64,000 bases of DNA from Microbacterium halimionae (GCF_011761265.1 NZ_JAAOZB010000002.1:558001-622000); one strand, 5' to 3'; counted from the stretch's first letter, positions 50,132-59,226 are shown. Notes: generated by a model from the sequence alone, not told the origin. A program made the numbers and translations.

Positions 50132-50164
50132 GAAAAGGCGTCCGAATCGGACGCCTTTTCTTCT
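50132..50164. terminator. Bidirectional rho-independent terminator
   Basis: GAAAAGGCGTCCG (50132-50144) pairs with CGGACGCCTTTTC (50148-50160), loop AAT, with A-rich upstream and T-rich downstream flanks. It can serve the marR gene on the plus strand and the tRNA on the minus strand. Confidence 0.9.
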
Positions 50165-50167
50165 ATT

Positions 50168-50244
50168 TGGTTGCGGGGGCAGGATTTGAACCTACGACCT
50201 CTGGGTTATGAGCCCAGCGAGCTACCGAACTGCTCCACCCCGCG
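50168..50244 (-). tRNA. Initiator tRNA-fMet (anticodon CAT)
   Basis: A 77-nt cloverleaf including an encoded 3' CCA. The acceptor arm starts CGCGGGG and ends CCCCGCA, leaving the C1-A72 mismatch diagnostic of bacterial initiator tRNA. The anticodon arm GGG-CTCATAA-CCC has the three G-C pairs also specific to initiators. The T-arm shows GGTTCAAATCC. The gene stands alone between marR and the nitrilase gene. Confidence 0.97.
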
Positions 50245-50343
50245 GCACAAGAGATAAACCTAGCATGGGATTTCAGAGTGCGCCAATCGAGGTCAGTTTG
50301 CCGATCGAACGTGTCGTCGCCAGGATGGTCGCAGGAGGCGCCA

Positions 50344-51153
50344 ATGTCGCAGCAATACGTTCCGGTCGCGGTCGCGCAGTTCGAACCGATCGCAGATACA
50401 GAAGCAAATTTGACCGCTATTGCGGCGATGGCGAAGGACGCGGCCGATCGGGGAGCGCGGGTTGTAGTCTTCCCCGAATACTCGAGCTACTTCATCGATC
50501 CCTTTGACTCAACGTTGGTTGCTCATTCGGAGCATCTCGATGGGCCATTTGTGCGCCGTCTTACTGAGATTGCGAGCCAGTTCGATCTCCACATCGTTGC
50601 CGGACTTTTGGAGACCGCCGATGATGGCGCGCGGATTCGCAACACAGTCGTCGCGGTCAACGGCGGCGGACTCCAGTCGATGTATCGCAAATTGCATCTG
50701 TATGACGCTTTCGGTCAGCGAGAAAGTGATTGGGTAGAACCAGGCCAACTCGATGCTCCACAGACCTTCACAGTTGAGGGCATGCGCTTCGGCATGATGA
50801 CCTGCTACGACCTGCGGTTCCCTGAAGTGACTCGTGTGCTCGTTGACGCCGGCGTCGATGCGGTCATTGTCGCGGCCGAATGGGTACGTGGCCCGCTCAA
50901 GGAATACCACTGGCGGACGCTTCTGGCCGCGCGCGCAATCGAGAACACGGTGTACGTGGTCGCTGCAGACCACGCGCCTCCACTCGGCGTGGGCCATTCA
51001 AGCATCGTGGACCCCACGGGTGTTGCAATTGCAACTATCGGTTCGGGCGCAGGTATCGTTGTGGGCCACCTCGAACTCGAAGCGATCGCGCGAATCCGCA
51101 AAGTTAACCCTGCCCTCGCACTGCGTCGATACAGCGTCATGCCGCGGGGCTAG
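50344..51153 (+). CDS. Carbon-nitrogen hydrolase (nitrilase/omega-amidase family)
   Basis: A 269-residue cytoplasmic hydrolase of the nitrilase superfamily. The catalytic triad is Glu in VVFPEYSS (about residue 44), Lys in MYRKLHLYD (about 113), and Cys in MMTCYDLRFPE (about 150). The closest types are omega-amidase/deaminated-glutathione amidase-like enzymes (NIT branch), which hydrolyse small amides; the precise substrate is unknown. ATG 50344 follows AGGAGG. It is convergent with the aminotransferase gene, six bases apart. Confidence 0.88.
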   Translation: MSQQYVPVAVAQFEPIADTEANLTAIAAMAKDAADRGARVVVFPEYSSYFIDPFDSTLVAHSEHLDGPFVRRLTEIASQFDLHIVAGLLETADDGARIRNTVVAVNGGGLQSMYRKLHLYDAFGQRESDWVEPGQLDAPQTFTVEGMRFGMMTCYDLRFPEVTRVLVDAGVDAVIVAAEWVRGPLKEYHWRTLLAARAIENTVYVVAADHAPPLGVGHSSIVDPTGVAIATIGSGAGIVVGHLELEAIARIRKVNPALALRRYSVMPRG

Positions 51154-51159
51154 GAAGCC

Positions 51160-52365
51160 TCAGCGGCCTGCTCCCACGAGTCGTGACGCGGCTTCGGCTA
51201 AAACATCGCGACGTTTGCACGCAGCGAACCTTAAGAAAGTCGCGTACTCGTGACGGCGTTTCGGAGTGGTGAAAGCCGTGATGGGGATGGCAGCAACTCC
51301 TGCCGTGCGGGCGAGCTCACGGCAGAACTCTGCGGCATCCGTGGCGCCTAGCGGGCGCGCATCTGCCACTGTGAAGTAGGTGCCTGACGGCACTGAAACG
51401 TCGAAACCCGCCGCAGTGAGCCCGGCAACGAGCAAATCGCGCTTGGCGGCGAGAGTCGCAGCCAAGCCATCGAAATATGTCTGCGGCAGTCGGAGTCCCG
51501 TCGCGATTGCTGGCTGAAACGGTGCGCCGTTCGCGTAGGTCAAGAATTGTTTGACCGCCATGACGGCGTCGACCAGTTCGGCGGGCCCCGTGACCCATCC
51601 AATTTTCCATCCGGTCGTTGCGAACGTCTTCCCTGCCGATGAAATCGTGAGCGTGCGAAGCGCTGCATCTTCACGCGCAGCGATAGGGCTGTGAAGTTCA
51701 CCGTCGAAAACAAGGTGCTCGTAAACCTCGTCGGTGACGATGACCGCATCGTGCCGGTTGGCCAGACGAACAATCTCGTCGCGAACTTCGGGTATGAAGA
51801 CCGCACCTGTTGGGTTGTGCGGGTCGTTCACGAGGATGATTCGTGTGCGGGCAGTGACTGCCCGGCGGAGTTCATCGAGATCGGGTTGAAAATTCGGCCA
51901 CCGTAACGGCACACCCACAAGCTTCGCGCCGCTCAGCGCGATGCACGCGGCGTATGAATCATAAAACGGCTCAAAGACGACGACCTCGTCGTCGGGGCCG
52001 TGAATGAGCGCCAATAATGTTGCGGCCAACGCTTCAGTCGCGCCGGCGGTCACGAGCACATTCCGGTCGGGATCGACGGGGATGTTGTAGAAGCGCGCCT
52101 GGTGTTCGCTGATGGCAAGTCGCAGATCGTCGATACCTCGGCCCGGAGGGTACTGATTAGCCCCCTCGGAGATGGCCTCACGTGCGCGTTCCAATACAGC
52201 GGCCGGGCCATCCTCATCGGGAAAGCCTTGGCCGAGATTAATTGCGCCCGTCTCCGCCGCCAGGGCCGTCATCTCGGCGAAGATGGTAGGTATGGGTGAG
52301 CCAGTGGGGGATAGGAGCCCCGCGCCGGCAGCAGTGCGGCGCCACGCGCCAGGAATCTCTCGCAT
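51160..52365 (-). CDS. PLP-dependent class I aminotransferase (Rv0858c/DapC- or YbdL-like)
   Basis: A 401-residue fold-type I aminotransferase. The N-terminal block AINLGQGFPDEDGP, YPPGRG, the NDPHNPTGA motif, VTDEVYEHLVFDG and SSAGKTFATTGWKIGW (the Lys forms the Schiff base) are very close to the mycobacterial protein annotated DapC (Rv0858c) and to kynurenine/methionine aminotransferases. Since a different dapC is encoded at 8282-9394, this gene either duplicates that step or acts on another 2-oxo acid; with the neighbouring omega-amidase-like gene, a transaminase/omega-amidase salvage pair is plausible. A -10 lies seven bases upstream of the ATG. Confidence 0.87.
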   Translation of the reverse strand: MREIPGAWRRTAAGAGLLSPTGSPIPTIFAEMTALAAETGAINLGQGFPDEDGPAAVLERAREAISEGANQYPPGRGIDDLRLAISEHQARFYNIPVDPDRNVLVTAGATEALAATLLALIHGPDDEVVVFEPFYDSYAACIALSGAKLVGVPLRWPNFQPDLDELRRAVTARTRIILVNDPHNPTGAVFIPEVRDEIVRLANRHDAVIVTDEVYEHLVFDGELHSPIAAREDAALRTLTISSAGKTFATTGWKIGWVTGPAELVDAVMAVKQFLTYANGAPFQPAIATGLRLPQTYFDGLAATLAAKRDLLVAGLTAAGFDVSVPSGTYFTVADARPLGATDAAEFCRELARTAGVAAIPITAFTTPKRRHEYATFLRFAACKRRDVLAEAASRLVGAGR

Positions 52366-52372
52366 CGACTAC

Positions 52373-52378
52373 ACGCTA
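52373..52378 (-). promoter_or_regulatory. -10 element for the aminotransferase gene
   Basis: TAGCGT on the minus strand, seven bases before ATG 52365. Confidence 0.42.
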
Positions 52379-52462
52379 GTCGCATAGGCGTATCCCATTC
52401 GGGTCATAAGAAACACACAGTCTTGGGCGACAGGCTGAGAGCGCTTGTCAGAAGGAGCACCT

Positions 52463-54037
52463 ATGAGCGATAACGAGGGCATCAGCCCAGAGCAGACACC
52501 TGCAGCATCCGCCCAGGACGCGTCGACCACCGACGGTGCGACGCCCGCGAATCAGTCAGCGCAGGCGACGCTTGCCGCCCCGGCAACTTCAGCTACGCCG
52601 ACGGGTAACACCCCTACGCCGAGTGCTAGCCCAGCATCGACGCCGGTGCCTCCGCGACCCCCGCTCCCGGCGAACACCGCGGGATCTGGCCAGGCCGCGA
52701 AGCAACCAGCGCTACCGGCATACGCCGGGGTGCCCTATCCCACTCCGGGCGCATCGTTCGGGCAAGCTGCGCAGTCGCAGCCGACGCTTCCCATGAATCA
52801 AGGAATCCGTCAGCCCGCGCCGAAGAAGAAATCTGGCGCAGGCAAGGTTGTCGGACTCCTCGTTGCTGCAGCCCTTGTTGGCGGCGCCGCGGGGCTCGGC
52901 GGTACCTACGCCGGAATGAGCTTGTGGGGAACCACAGCGTCGGGGGCGTCGTCGTCGCCTTCCGTTGTGACGGTGAACGATGCTGACAACGTCAACACAG
53001 CGACAGCCGTGGCGACGAAGGTGCTGCCGAGTGTCGTGACAATCTCGGCGTCATCGGGAAGCAGCGGCGGAACTGGATCGGGTGTCGTCCTCTCTGATGA
53101 CGGCTACATTCTGACCAACACGCACGTCGTCACACTTGACGGTGCAACGGCGGACCCGACATTGTCTGTCACGACGTCCGACGGATCGGTCTACAGTGCC
53201 ACAGTCGTTGGAATCGACCCCACGTATGACCTCGCTGTGATCAAGCTCGACAACGCGACGGGTCTTACCCCGATCGACTTCGCCGACTCGAGCGATCTCA
53301 ACGTCGGTGAAACCGCAATCGCTGTCGGTGCGCCGCTTGGGCTGTCGAACACCGTGACGACGGGAATCGTGAGCGCTCTCAATCGCTCCATCGAAATTGC
53401 ATCTTCCGCTGCACCCGAAGACAACTCGGACTCGTCCGGACCGGATCAGAGCCCGCAGCAAGAAGAGGGCCAGAGCCCGTTCCAGTTCGACTTCGGCCAG
53501 GGCGAATCGCAGGGGTCGAATACGACGACATCAACAATCAAAATCGCTGTCATTCAAACTGACGCTGCCATCAACCCGGGTAACTCCGGAGGTGCACTCG
53601 TTGACAGTGACGGAAAGTTGATCGGAATCAACGTGGCTATTGCTTCCTCGGGTTCGACGAGCGACGGCCAATCAGGCAACATCGGGGTGGGCTTTGCCAT
53701 TCCATCGAACGTGGCCGAGCGCGTCGCGAACGAGCTGATCGAAAACGGCACGGCGACGCACGGACTGCTGGGCGCTCTCGTACAGGACGCATCGTCGGTT
53801 GAGGGTGCGACGACTGAGGGCGCATACATCTCGGAGGTTACTGACGCAGGAGCAGCCGCGGCAGGCGGGCTTCAGGCCGGAGACGTCGTGACATCGTTCA
53901 ACGGTGTACCGGTGTCGGACTCGGTCGATCTCACCGCACAGGTGAGGGCGGCAGCGGCAGGAAGCGATGCCACCGTCACCATTGTTCGAAACGGAAACAC
54001 GCAGACGCTTGACGTCACGCTCGGCGCTCTGGAATAG
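52463..54037 (+). CDS. HtrA/DegP-like membrane-anchored serine protease with PDZ domain
   Basis: Envelope quality-control protease of 524 residues. Residues 1-125 are a disordered Ala/Pro/Thr-rich cytoplasmic region, about 130-155 the membrane helix, then a trypsin-like domain with His in TNTHVVTL, Asp in YDLAVIKLD and Ser in NPGNSGGALVD, and a C-terminal PDZ domain (AAAGGLQAGDVVTSFNG). An acidic Ser/Asp/Gln-rich insertion (about 315-355) sits between the Asp and Ser segments. ATG 52463 has GAAGGAGC upstream. The coding end is followed by a very strong terminator. Confidence 0.94.
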   Translation: MSDNEGISPEQTPAASAQDASTTDGATPANQSAQATLAAPATSATPTGNTPTPSASPASTPVPPRPPLPANTAGSGQAAKQPALPAYAGVPYPTPGASFGQAAQSQPTLPMNQGIRQPAPKKKSGAGKVVGLLVAAALVGGAAGLGGTYAGMSLWGTTASGASSSPSVVTVNDADNVNTATAVATKVLPSVVTISASSGSSGGTGSGVVLSDDGYILTNTHVVTLDGATADPTLSVTTSDGSVYSATVVGIDPTYDLAVIKLDNATGLTPIDFADSSDLNVGETAIAVGAPLGLSNTVTTGIVSALNRSIEIASSAAPEDNSDSSGPDQSPQQEEGQSPFQFDFGQGESQGSNTTTSTIKIAVIQTDAAINPGNSGGALVDSDGKLIGINVAIASSGSTSDGQSGNIGVGFAIPSNVAERVANELIENGTATHGLLGALVQDASSVEGATTEGAYISEVTDAGAAAAGGLQAGDVVTSFNGVPVSDSVDLTAQVRAAAAGSDATVTIVRNGNTQTLDVTLGALE

Positions 54038-54056
54038 CCACCGGCCGCGTGCCTCC

Positions 54057-54104
54057 AAGGACGCCACCTCGCGATAGGCTCGCGAGGTGGCGTCCTTTTC
54101 GTTT
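54057..54104 (+). terminator. Strong terminator of htrA gene, carrying the next gene's -10 in its loop
   Basis: AAGGACGCCACCTCGCGA (54057-54074) pairs with the matching arm to 54097 over 18 bp, loop TAGGC, then TTTTCGTTT. The loop plus first arm base reads TAGGCT, a -10 hexamer for the following gene, whose GTG start (54087) is within the descending arm. Confidence 0.9.
54075..54080 (+). promoter_or_regulatory. -10 element for the first CDP-glycerol transferase gene
   Basis: TAGGCT, then CGCGAG, then GTG 54087; located in the terminator loop. Confidence 0.5.
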
Positions 54105-55358
54105 GGGGCGGGCAATGCAGCAAAGATTCTGCGCATCCCGCTATATGCGGCAGGACGTGTGCTGACGTCTCTGGTCCCTCGCAAAGCCGACATGTGGGTC
54201 ATGGGGTGCGGCGTCGGCATCGGTGATGGCGCGCTCGAGCTTTGGGAGTATGCGCACGAGCGCGGAGAAGATCCGCTGTGGCTGATCTCGTCTCAACAAG
54301 AAGCAGCGGATGCAGCGAGGCGCGGCATCCGCTTCGCGCATAAGCATTCGCTGCGCGGGCTATGGTCAACCGCGCGTGCGGGGGTCGTCGTCGTCACGCA
54401 TGGCTTCGGGGATGTAAACCGCTACGCGGTGTCCGGGAGCTTTCTCGTGCAGCTCTGGCACGGTATTCCGCTGAAGCGCATCGGCGTTGACTCCCCCGAG
54501 ACTCTGCGAAGCGGCATCCTTCCTGGTTCCAGAGCTGTGAGAAGGCTGCTGCGTTTCATGTATCTGAGTGCGACGCGTCGTATTCACCTTCTTCCCGCGG
54601 CGTCGCATCTCGTTCGTGGTCGACTGCAGTCGGCCTTCGGCCTCGCTGACGCCGCCGTTCCTGTCACCGGCGAGCCGCGCGTTGACGTGCTTTCACGTGA
54701 TACCGCGGTCGCTCGCCGTGCGCGAGCGCGCGCCGAAATCTCCGCATTGACCGGCGTGGATGCTGCGGCCCGGTTCGTGCTTTACGCGCCGACGTGGCGT
54801 GACGGCGAGCCAGACCCGGCGGTGCCCACGGCGGCGGAGTGGCAAGAGATTGTGGCGGTTTTGAATACGCAGGATGCCGTGCTGTTTGTTCGCTCGCACC
54901 CGTTAGGAGCGGGCGCTTATGTGCCGCCGGATTCCACTACGCGGGTGAAAGCGCTCGGCAGCGATGTCGTCCTCAACGTGACGCCGCTGCTTTCGGGATT
55001 CGATCTGCTTGTGAGCGACTACTCTTCCCTCGTTTTCGACTCATCACTCGTTCCACTACCCGTCGTGTACTTCGCACCGGATCTGGAGGAGTACGAATCT
55101 CGCCGTGGTTTTTACGGCACGTACAGCGATGTTGCCGACCCCGATGGGTGGGTTACCGACTGGCGCGCCGTGCTCGACGACGTGCAGGAGATTTTCAACG
55201 ACGGCGCCGAGGCAGCTCGCCGCCACGCGCAAGCCCTTGCACTCAGTAAGCGATTTCACGCATATCGTGACGGAAAGAATACTGAGCGTGTGTACCGCGC
55301 AATCTCCGCGCGGGCTGGCGGGCACGGTGGCGTTGGTGCACCGAAAGGAAGAGCGTGA
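54087..55358 (+). CDS. CDP-glycerol glycerophosphotransferase-family enzyme 1
   Basis: Peripheral-membrane GT-B-like transferase of 423 residues, TagB/TagF family, which extends polyol-phosphate wall polymers from CDP-activated donors. Signature elements are LWHGIPLKRIG (about residue 127, catalytic His), APTWRDGEPD (about 235) and LLVSDYSSLVFDS (about 310), the last two shaping the CDP site. The N-terminal FSFGAGNAAKILRIPLY fits family members, supporting GTG 54087 although it lies in a terminator arm. It overlaps the next gene by four bases. Confidence 0.85.
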   Translation: MASFSFGAGNAAKILRIPLYAAGRVLTSLVPRKADMWVMGCGVGIGDGALELWEYAHERGEDPLWLISSQQEAADAARRGIRFAHKHSLRGLWSTARAGVVVVTHGFGDVNRYAVSGSFLVQLWHGIPLKRIGVDSPETLRSGILPGSRAVRRLLRFMYLSATRRIHLLPAASHLVRGRLQSAFGLADAAVPVTGEPRVDVLSRDTAVARRARARAEISALTGVDAAARFVLYAPTWRDGEPDPAVPTAAEWQEIVAVLNTQDAVLFVRSHPLGAGAYVPPDSTTRVKALGSDVVLNVTPLLSGFDLLVSDYSSLVFDSSLVPLPVVYFAPDLEEYESRRGFYGTYSDVADPDGWVTDWRAVLDDVQEIFNDGAEAARRHAQALALSKRFHAYRDGKNTERVYRAISARAGGHGGVGAPKGRA

Positions 55359-56809
55359 CTCACGCACATTTCACGGAAGAGCCGGCTGCTTCTCTCGTGT
55401 TGTCTGGCAGCGGAGCCAGACCCGCAGCTGTATCGCTGATCGGTAGTCGCGCCCAAACGCACGGCTCGATTACGGGTCGTGGAAAGACCTGGAAGGCGAT
55501 CGTTCCCCTCCGTGCTGCGCGATGGGGTGGGCCCGAGCTGCCGCTGCCCTCGGGCGAGTATCGACTTGAGATCACGACATCAAGCGACGAGGTGCATTTT
55601 GATGGCCCCACGGCACAAATCGAAAACGCTGTCGTCGGTGAAGTGAGAGCGTCACTCAAGAATGACCGCGTGACTATCGCACCGCCGCTCGACCCCGCTT
55701 ACGCGTCACCTGAGGGGCAGGCCGCTCTTGAACGGCGTTACGCGGCGGGCGGTGGGGAGCTCGAGAACGCGGTATTTTTTGAGAGTTTCTACGGACGAAA
55801 TGCGAGCTGTAACCCGCTCGCAATTGATGCGGAGCTGGCTCGTGTCGCGCCGGGTGTTGCTCGCTACTGGAGCGTCGTTGATCTGTCGGTTCGTGTGCCC
55901 GACGGAGCTATTGCGGTAGTCGAGGGCAGCCCGGAATGGTGGCATGCTCGCGCAACATCTCGACTTCTGGTTGTCAACGATTGGTTGCGCAGGCGGTTTG
56001 CACGCAGAAAAGGTCAGCACGTGCTGCAGACCTGGCACGGAACACCTCTGAAACGTCTGGCGTTGCATCGTCCCGGCTTCGACGTGCGACGAGCGCTCGC
56101 CGTTGTCCGCGAGTCTCGTCGATGGGATGTCCTCCTCGCTCAGAGCCCTGCGGCTGGTCGCATCCTGCGTAAGGCATACGCGTTTCTTCGCCGGCCGATG
56201 TGGATCGAAGGCTACCCGCGCAACGACGTGCTGACAGTAGGCGACGGCCGCGACGTTCGAGCGCTTTTGGCCATTGAACCGCATGAACGAGTTCTGCTTT
56301 ACGCTCCGACATGGCGAGACGATCGCGAGGAGATCGTTGATTTTGTCGACGCTGAGAAACTTGCAATAGCGACGGATGCCGTGGTTCTTGTGCGCGGTCA
56401 TTCGAGGACACTGCACCCCGGTTCCGATGCCCGCGGCGCGCGCGTTGTTGATGTCACCGGGTTTCCCGATACAGCTCAGCTGTTGCTCGCAGCTGATGCG
56501 CTGATCACTGACTACTCATCGGTCATGTTCGACTTCAGCGTTACAGGCAAGCCAATGTACTTTCTCGTGCCAGATCTTGAGCACTATCGAGGCGAGCTGC
56601 GAGGCTTTTACTTTGACCTTGTCGAGCATGCTCCGGGACCACTCGTGCAGACACAGGAGCAACTCGTTCGTGCGATTGCCACGTCGAAGCCGTCGGACTA
56701 CGCACGTCAGTACACCGCATGGCGTGCGCGCTTCAACGGTCGCGATGACGGCCACGCTGCCGAGCGCGTTGTTGCCCGCATCTTGGACCAGGGATTCGTG
56801 ACGCGGTAG
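55355..56809 (+). CDS. CDP-glycerol glycerophosphotransferase-family enzyme 2
   Basis: A 484-residue second TagB/TagF-like transferase. An N-terminal beta-sandwich-like region (about 1-110) precedes the catalytic part: TWHGTPLKRLALH (about 225), APTWRDDREE (about 320), VRGHSRTLHP, and ALITDYSSVMFDFSVTG (about 385) followed by FLVPDLEHYRGELRGFYFD, a hallmark of TagF. GTG 55355 overlaps the previous stop as GTGA. Donor (glycerol, ribitol or other) and acceptor are not determinable. The TagF landmarks make it the better polymerase candidate of the three. Confidence 0.87.
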   Translation: MTHAHFTEEPAASLVLSGSGARPAAVSLIGSRAQTHGSITGRGKTWKAIVPLRAARWGGPELPLPSGEYRLEITTSSDEVHFDGPTAQIENAVVGEVRASLKNDRVTIAPPLDPAYASPEGQAALERRYAAGGGELENAVFFESFYGRNASCNPLAIDAELARVAPGVARYWSVVDLSVRVPDGAIAVVEGSPEWWHARATSRLLVVNDWLRRRFARRKGQHVLQTWHGTPLKRLALHRPGFDVRRALAVVRESRRWDVLLAQSPAAGRILRKAYAFLRRPMWIEGYPRNDVLTVGDGRDVRALLAIEPHERVLLYAPTWRDDREEIVDFVDAEKLAIATDAVVLVRGHSRTLHPGSDARGARVVDVTGFPDTAQLLLAADALITDYSSVMFDFSVTGKPMYFLVPDLEHYRGELRGFYFDLVEHAPGPLVQTQEQLVRAIATSKPSDYARQYTAWRARFNGRDDGHAAERVVARILDQGFVTR

Positions 56810-56814
56810 CCGCG

Positions 56815-57909
56815 CTACGGAAGCGGGGTATTGCGATCACTCAGCCGGGAAGTGTCGACAGTGTCGCCCGCCCCGGCCAATGCGCCCTGTACAAAGCCCC
56901 AGCCCCATGACAAGTGCATTGTCGGCAACACCGCAACCGTCCATATTTTGTCTCGCCATCCTTTTCCGCCACCTCGACCAAGAGCTGTGGCAACGATGGC
57001 GACGGCGTACAGTGCGACGGGCACGTAAACAACTGACGCGAAAATCGAAATCCAACCTGTCACCAGTTGCGCTCCTTGCAAGATCGCGAGAAGTGGAGCG
57101 AGCACGACGAATCCAACGAGAACGGGTGGAGCAAAGAAGCGTAGCGAGTTGCGCCTCCCAAAGCGACGGACCAGCTCACCACGCCATGCTCCGGTTGCCC
57201 GGAACTGCTGGGCGAGGCGCACCCAACTCTCCCGTGGCCAGTACGTTACTGAAAGCGCGGGGTCAAACCAGACGCGGTATCCAGCATTGCGGATCCGCAG
57301 GTTCAGCTCCCAATCTTCGCCACGGCGAATGGACTCATCGAAGCCGCCGACTTCTGTGATCACAGCTCGGCGCATCACGCCGAGATAAGCGGACTCAGCA
57401 TCGCCCTCGCGGGTGCCGCCGTGGTAGGCGCCACCACCGAGACCTATTGGTGAGTTGTATGCCCGGGCAACAGCTCGTTGGAAAGGAGAGCGACCGTCGG
57501 CACGCATCACCCCGCCGACGTTTGCCGCGCCGACGCGGGCGAGCGTGGCGAGGGCACGTTGGGTGTAACCAGGCGAGAGCTCTGAGTGTGCGTCAACGCG
57601 CACGATGGTGGGCAACGTGCTGGCTGCGATCGCAAGGTTGAGGCCACGCGGAATATCCGCCTCGGGATTCGCGACCAATCGAATCCGCTCGTCTTGGGCT
57701 GCCAGTTGCTCCGCGAGTTGTGTCGTGCCATCTGTTGACGGACCCAGCGCCAAAACCAGCTCGGTGGGTCCGGGCACTTCTTGGGCGAGCACGGTCTCGA
57801 CGGCGCGCTCTAGGTACGCAACCTCGTTCAGCACTGGCATCACAAAAGAGACTCCCGCGCCCTCGGCGGGAACTGGTGCCTCTCGGGGTGCTGACTCGTC
57901 GGCATGCAT
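56815..57909 (-). CDS. Glycosyltransferase family 2 with C-terminal membrane segments
   Basis: A 364-residue enzyme. The GT-A domain (about residues 15-245) has FVMPVLNEVAYLERAV, the nucleotide-sugar Asp in GPSTDGT, the D-x-D-like metal motif VRVDAHSELSPGY, and the acceptor motif RRGEDWELNLRIR. Two to three membrane helices follow (about 260-345). The family resembles succinoglycan/ExoA-like transferases building polyprenyl-linked glycans. It is convergent with the enzyme-2 gene and divergent from the enzyme-3 gene across 39 bp, placing it in the wall-polymer locus. Substrate unknown. Confidence 0.87.
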   Translation of the reverse strand: MHADESAPREAPVPAEGAGVSFVMPVLNEVAYLERAVETVLAQEVPGPTELVLALGPSTDGTTQLAEQLAAQDERIRLVANPEADIPRGLNLAIAASTLPTIVRVDAHSELSPGYTQRALATLARVGAANVGGVMRADGRSPFQRAVARAYNSPIGLGGGAYHGGTREGDAESAYLGVMRRAVITEVGGFDESIRRGEDWELNLRIRNAGYRVWFDPALSVTYWPRESWVRLAQQFRATGAWRGELVRRFGRRNSLRFFAPPVLVGFVVLAPLLAILQGAQLVTGWISIFASVVYVPVALYAVAIVATALGRGGGKGWRDKIWTVAVLPTMHLSWGWGFVQGALAGAGDTVDTSRLSDRNTPLP

Positions 57910-57936
57910 CCGTCGATCATCCCACGGTCATCGACG

Positions 57937-57942
57937 TAAACT
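57937..57942 (+). promoter_or_regulatory. -10 element for leaderless CDP-glycerol transferase 3
   Basis: TAAACT, then GATGGG, then ATG 57949. Confidence 0.57.
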
Positions 57943-57948
57943 GATGGG

Positions 57949-59223
57949 ATGCAACTGGCCTCCGATATTCGCAAGACGGTGGCCCTGGTGGGTAGAGCTC
58001 TTGAGAACCGCTCGGCGGCCCGCGAAGTGAGACGCTCCGACAACGCCCGCGGACCCCATCCGGCTGGGCAATTCGAGGTTGCGGTCTACTTCGCGGACGG
58101 CGTCGTCAACATGTACCAAATGCGGCAGTGGTATCGGCCACTTCAGGAGCTCGCTAAGACTCGCCCCGTTGTGATCCTCAGCCGAGTAGCCTCCGGAGCG
58201 CGCGCACTCGTGCGTGAAAGTGGGCTGCCGGTTGCGTTCGTGCCCTCGGTACGCAGCCTTGAATCTGCAATCGCAAGGCAGAATATCCGAGTCGTTTTGT
58301 ATGTGAACCAGAACACACGGAACTTCCAGATGTTCCGCTACGGCCACCGTTGGCATGTCTTCATCAACCACGGTGAGTCCGACAAGATGTACATGACGAC
58401 GAACCAGTTCAAGGCGTACGACTACGCATTCGTCGCGGGAGACGCCGCTCGAGAGCGCCTGAAGCGAGTGCTCTGGAACTACGACATCGCCGCTCGAACG
58501 ATAGAGATCGGTCGTCCCCAGGCCGATCACTATTCCGGAAAGCTTCCGTACGCGCCCGACGAGCGCCGCGTGATCCTTTACGCGCCCACCTGGGAGGGAG
58601 ACCGGCCTTCGGCGCACTACGGTTCGCTGGTAACCCATGGCGAAGCCCTTGTCGGAGCTCTCTTACGCACGGGTCAGCATCGCGTGATCTACCGCCCGCA
58701 TCCGCGTTCTGGAGTGGTTGATCACGAATACGGTTCTGCCCATCGGCGAATCGTGGCGATGATTGCTGCAGCCAACGCCAAAGACCCGACTGCTCATCAT
58801 TTTTACGACGATGGCCCCGAGCTTGGTTGGCAGTTGGCGGCCGCGGACGTGGCGGTTGTCGACATCTCAGCGATGGTTTACGACAGGCTTGCAGCGGGGA
58901 AGGCGTTGATGATCACCCGCCCTGATGATCCTGCCGCAGCCATTGATGAGCACGGCTATCTTTCCGACTGCGAATGGCTTGATTCCGCTGAGGCTGGCAA
59001 CATCGTTGCCGAGACAGATCGAATCCTCGCAGATCCCGGCGCGACGGAACGTCTCGACCACTGGGTCCACCACTACTTCGGCGACACCATGCCCGGTTCA
59101 GCGACAGCACGATTCCATGCCGCGATTGAACACCTCATGAATGAAGCTCAGCGATGGGCGGGGGCTTCGCCGGAGGGCGAGGACGATCCGTTTGATGAGG
59201 ATTCCGCGGAGCTAGACGACTGA
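57949..59223 (+). CDS. CDP-glycerol glycerophosphotransferase-family enzyme 3
   Basis: A 424-residue member of the same family but more divergent. HVFINHGESDKMYMTTNQF (about residue 137) replaces the usual W-H-G-x-P-L-K, with NHGESDK carrying the His; APTWEGDRPSAHY (about 207) and VVDISAMVYDRLAAGK (about 305, in place of SDYSS) mark the nucleotide site. The C-terminal tail is acidic. Loss of the usual WHG-PLK lysine context suggests a different acceptor or donor from enzymes 1 and 2. Leaderless start by promoter layout. Confidence 0.8.
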   Translation: MQLASDIRKTVALVGRALENRSAAREVRRSDNARGPHPAGQFEVAVYFADGVVNMYQMRQWYRPLQELAKTRPVVILSRVASGARALVRESGLPVAFVPSVRSLESAIARQNIRVVLYVNQNTRNFQMFRYGHRWHVFINHGESDKMYMTTNQFKAYDYAFVAGDAARERLKRVLWNYDIAARTIEIGRPQADHYSGKLPYAPDERRVILYAPTWEGDRPSAHYGSLVTHGEALVGALLRTGQHRVIYRPHPRSGVVDHEYGSAHRRIVAMIAAANAKDPTAHHFYDDGPELGWQLAAADVAVVDISAMVYDRLAAGKALMITRPDDPAAAIDEHGYLSDCEWLDSAEAGNIVAETDRILADPGATERLDHWVHHYFGDTMPGSATARFHAAIEHLMNEAQRWAGASPEGEDDPFDEDSAELDD

Positions 59224-59226
59224 GGT

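Noticed and set aside
50132..50244. tRNA region considered as a possible integration site (attB)
   Set aside because: No integrase, no repeated tRNA 3' end and no foreign-looking genes adjoin it.
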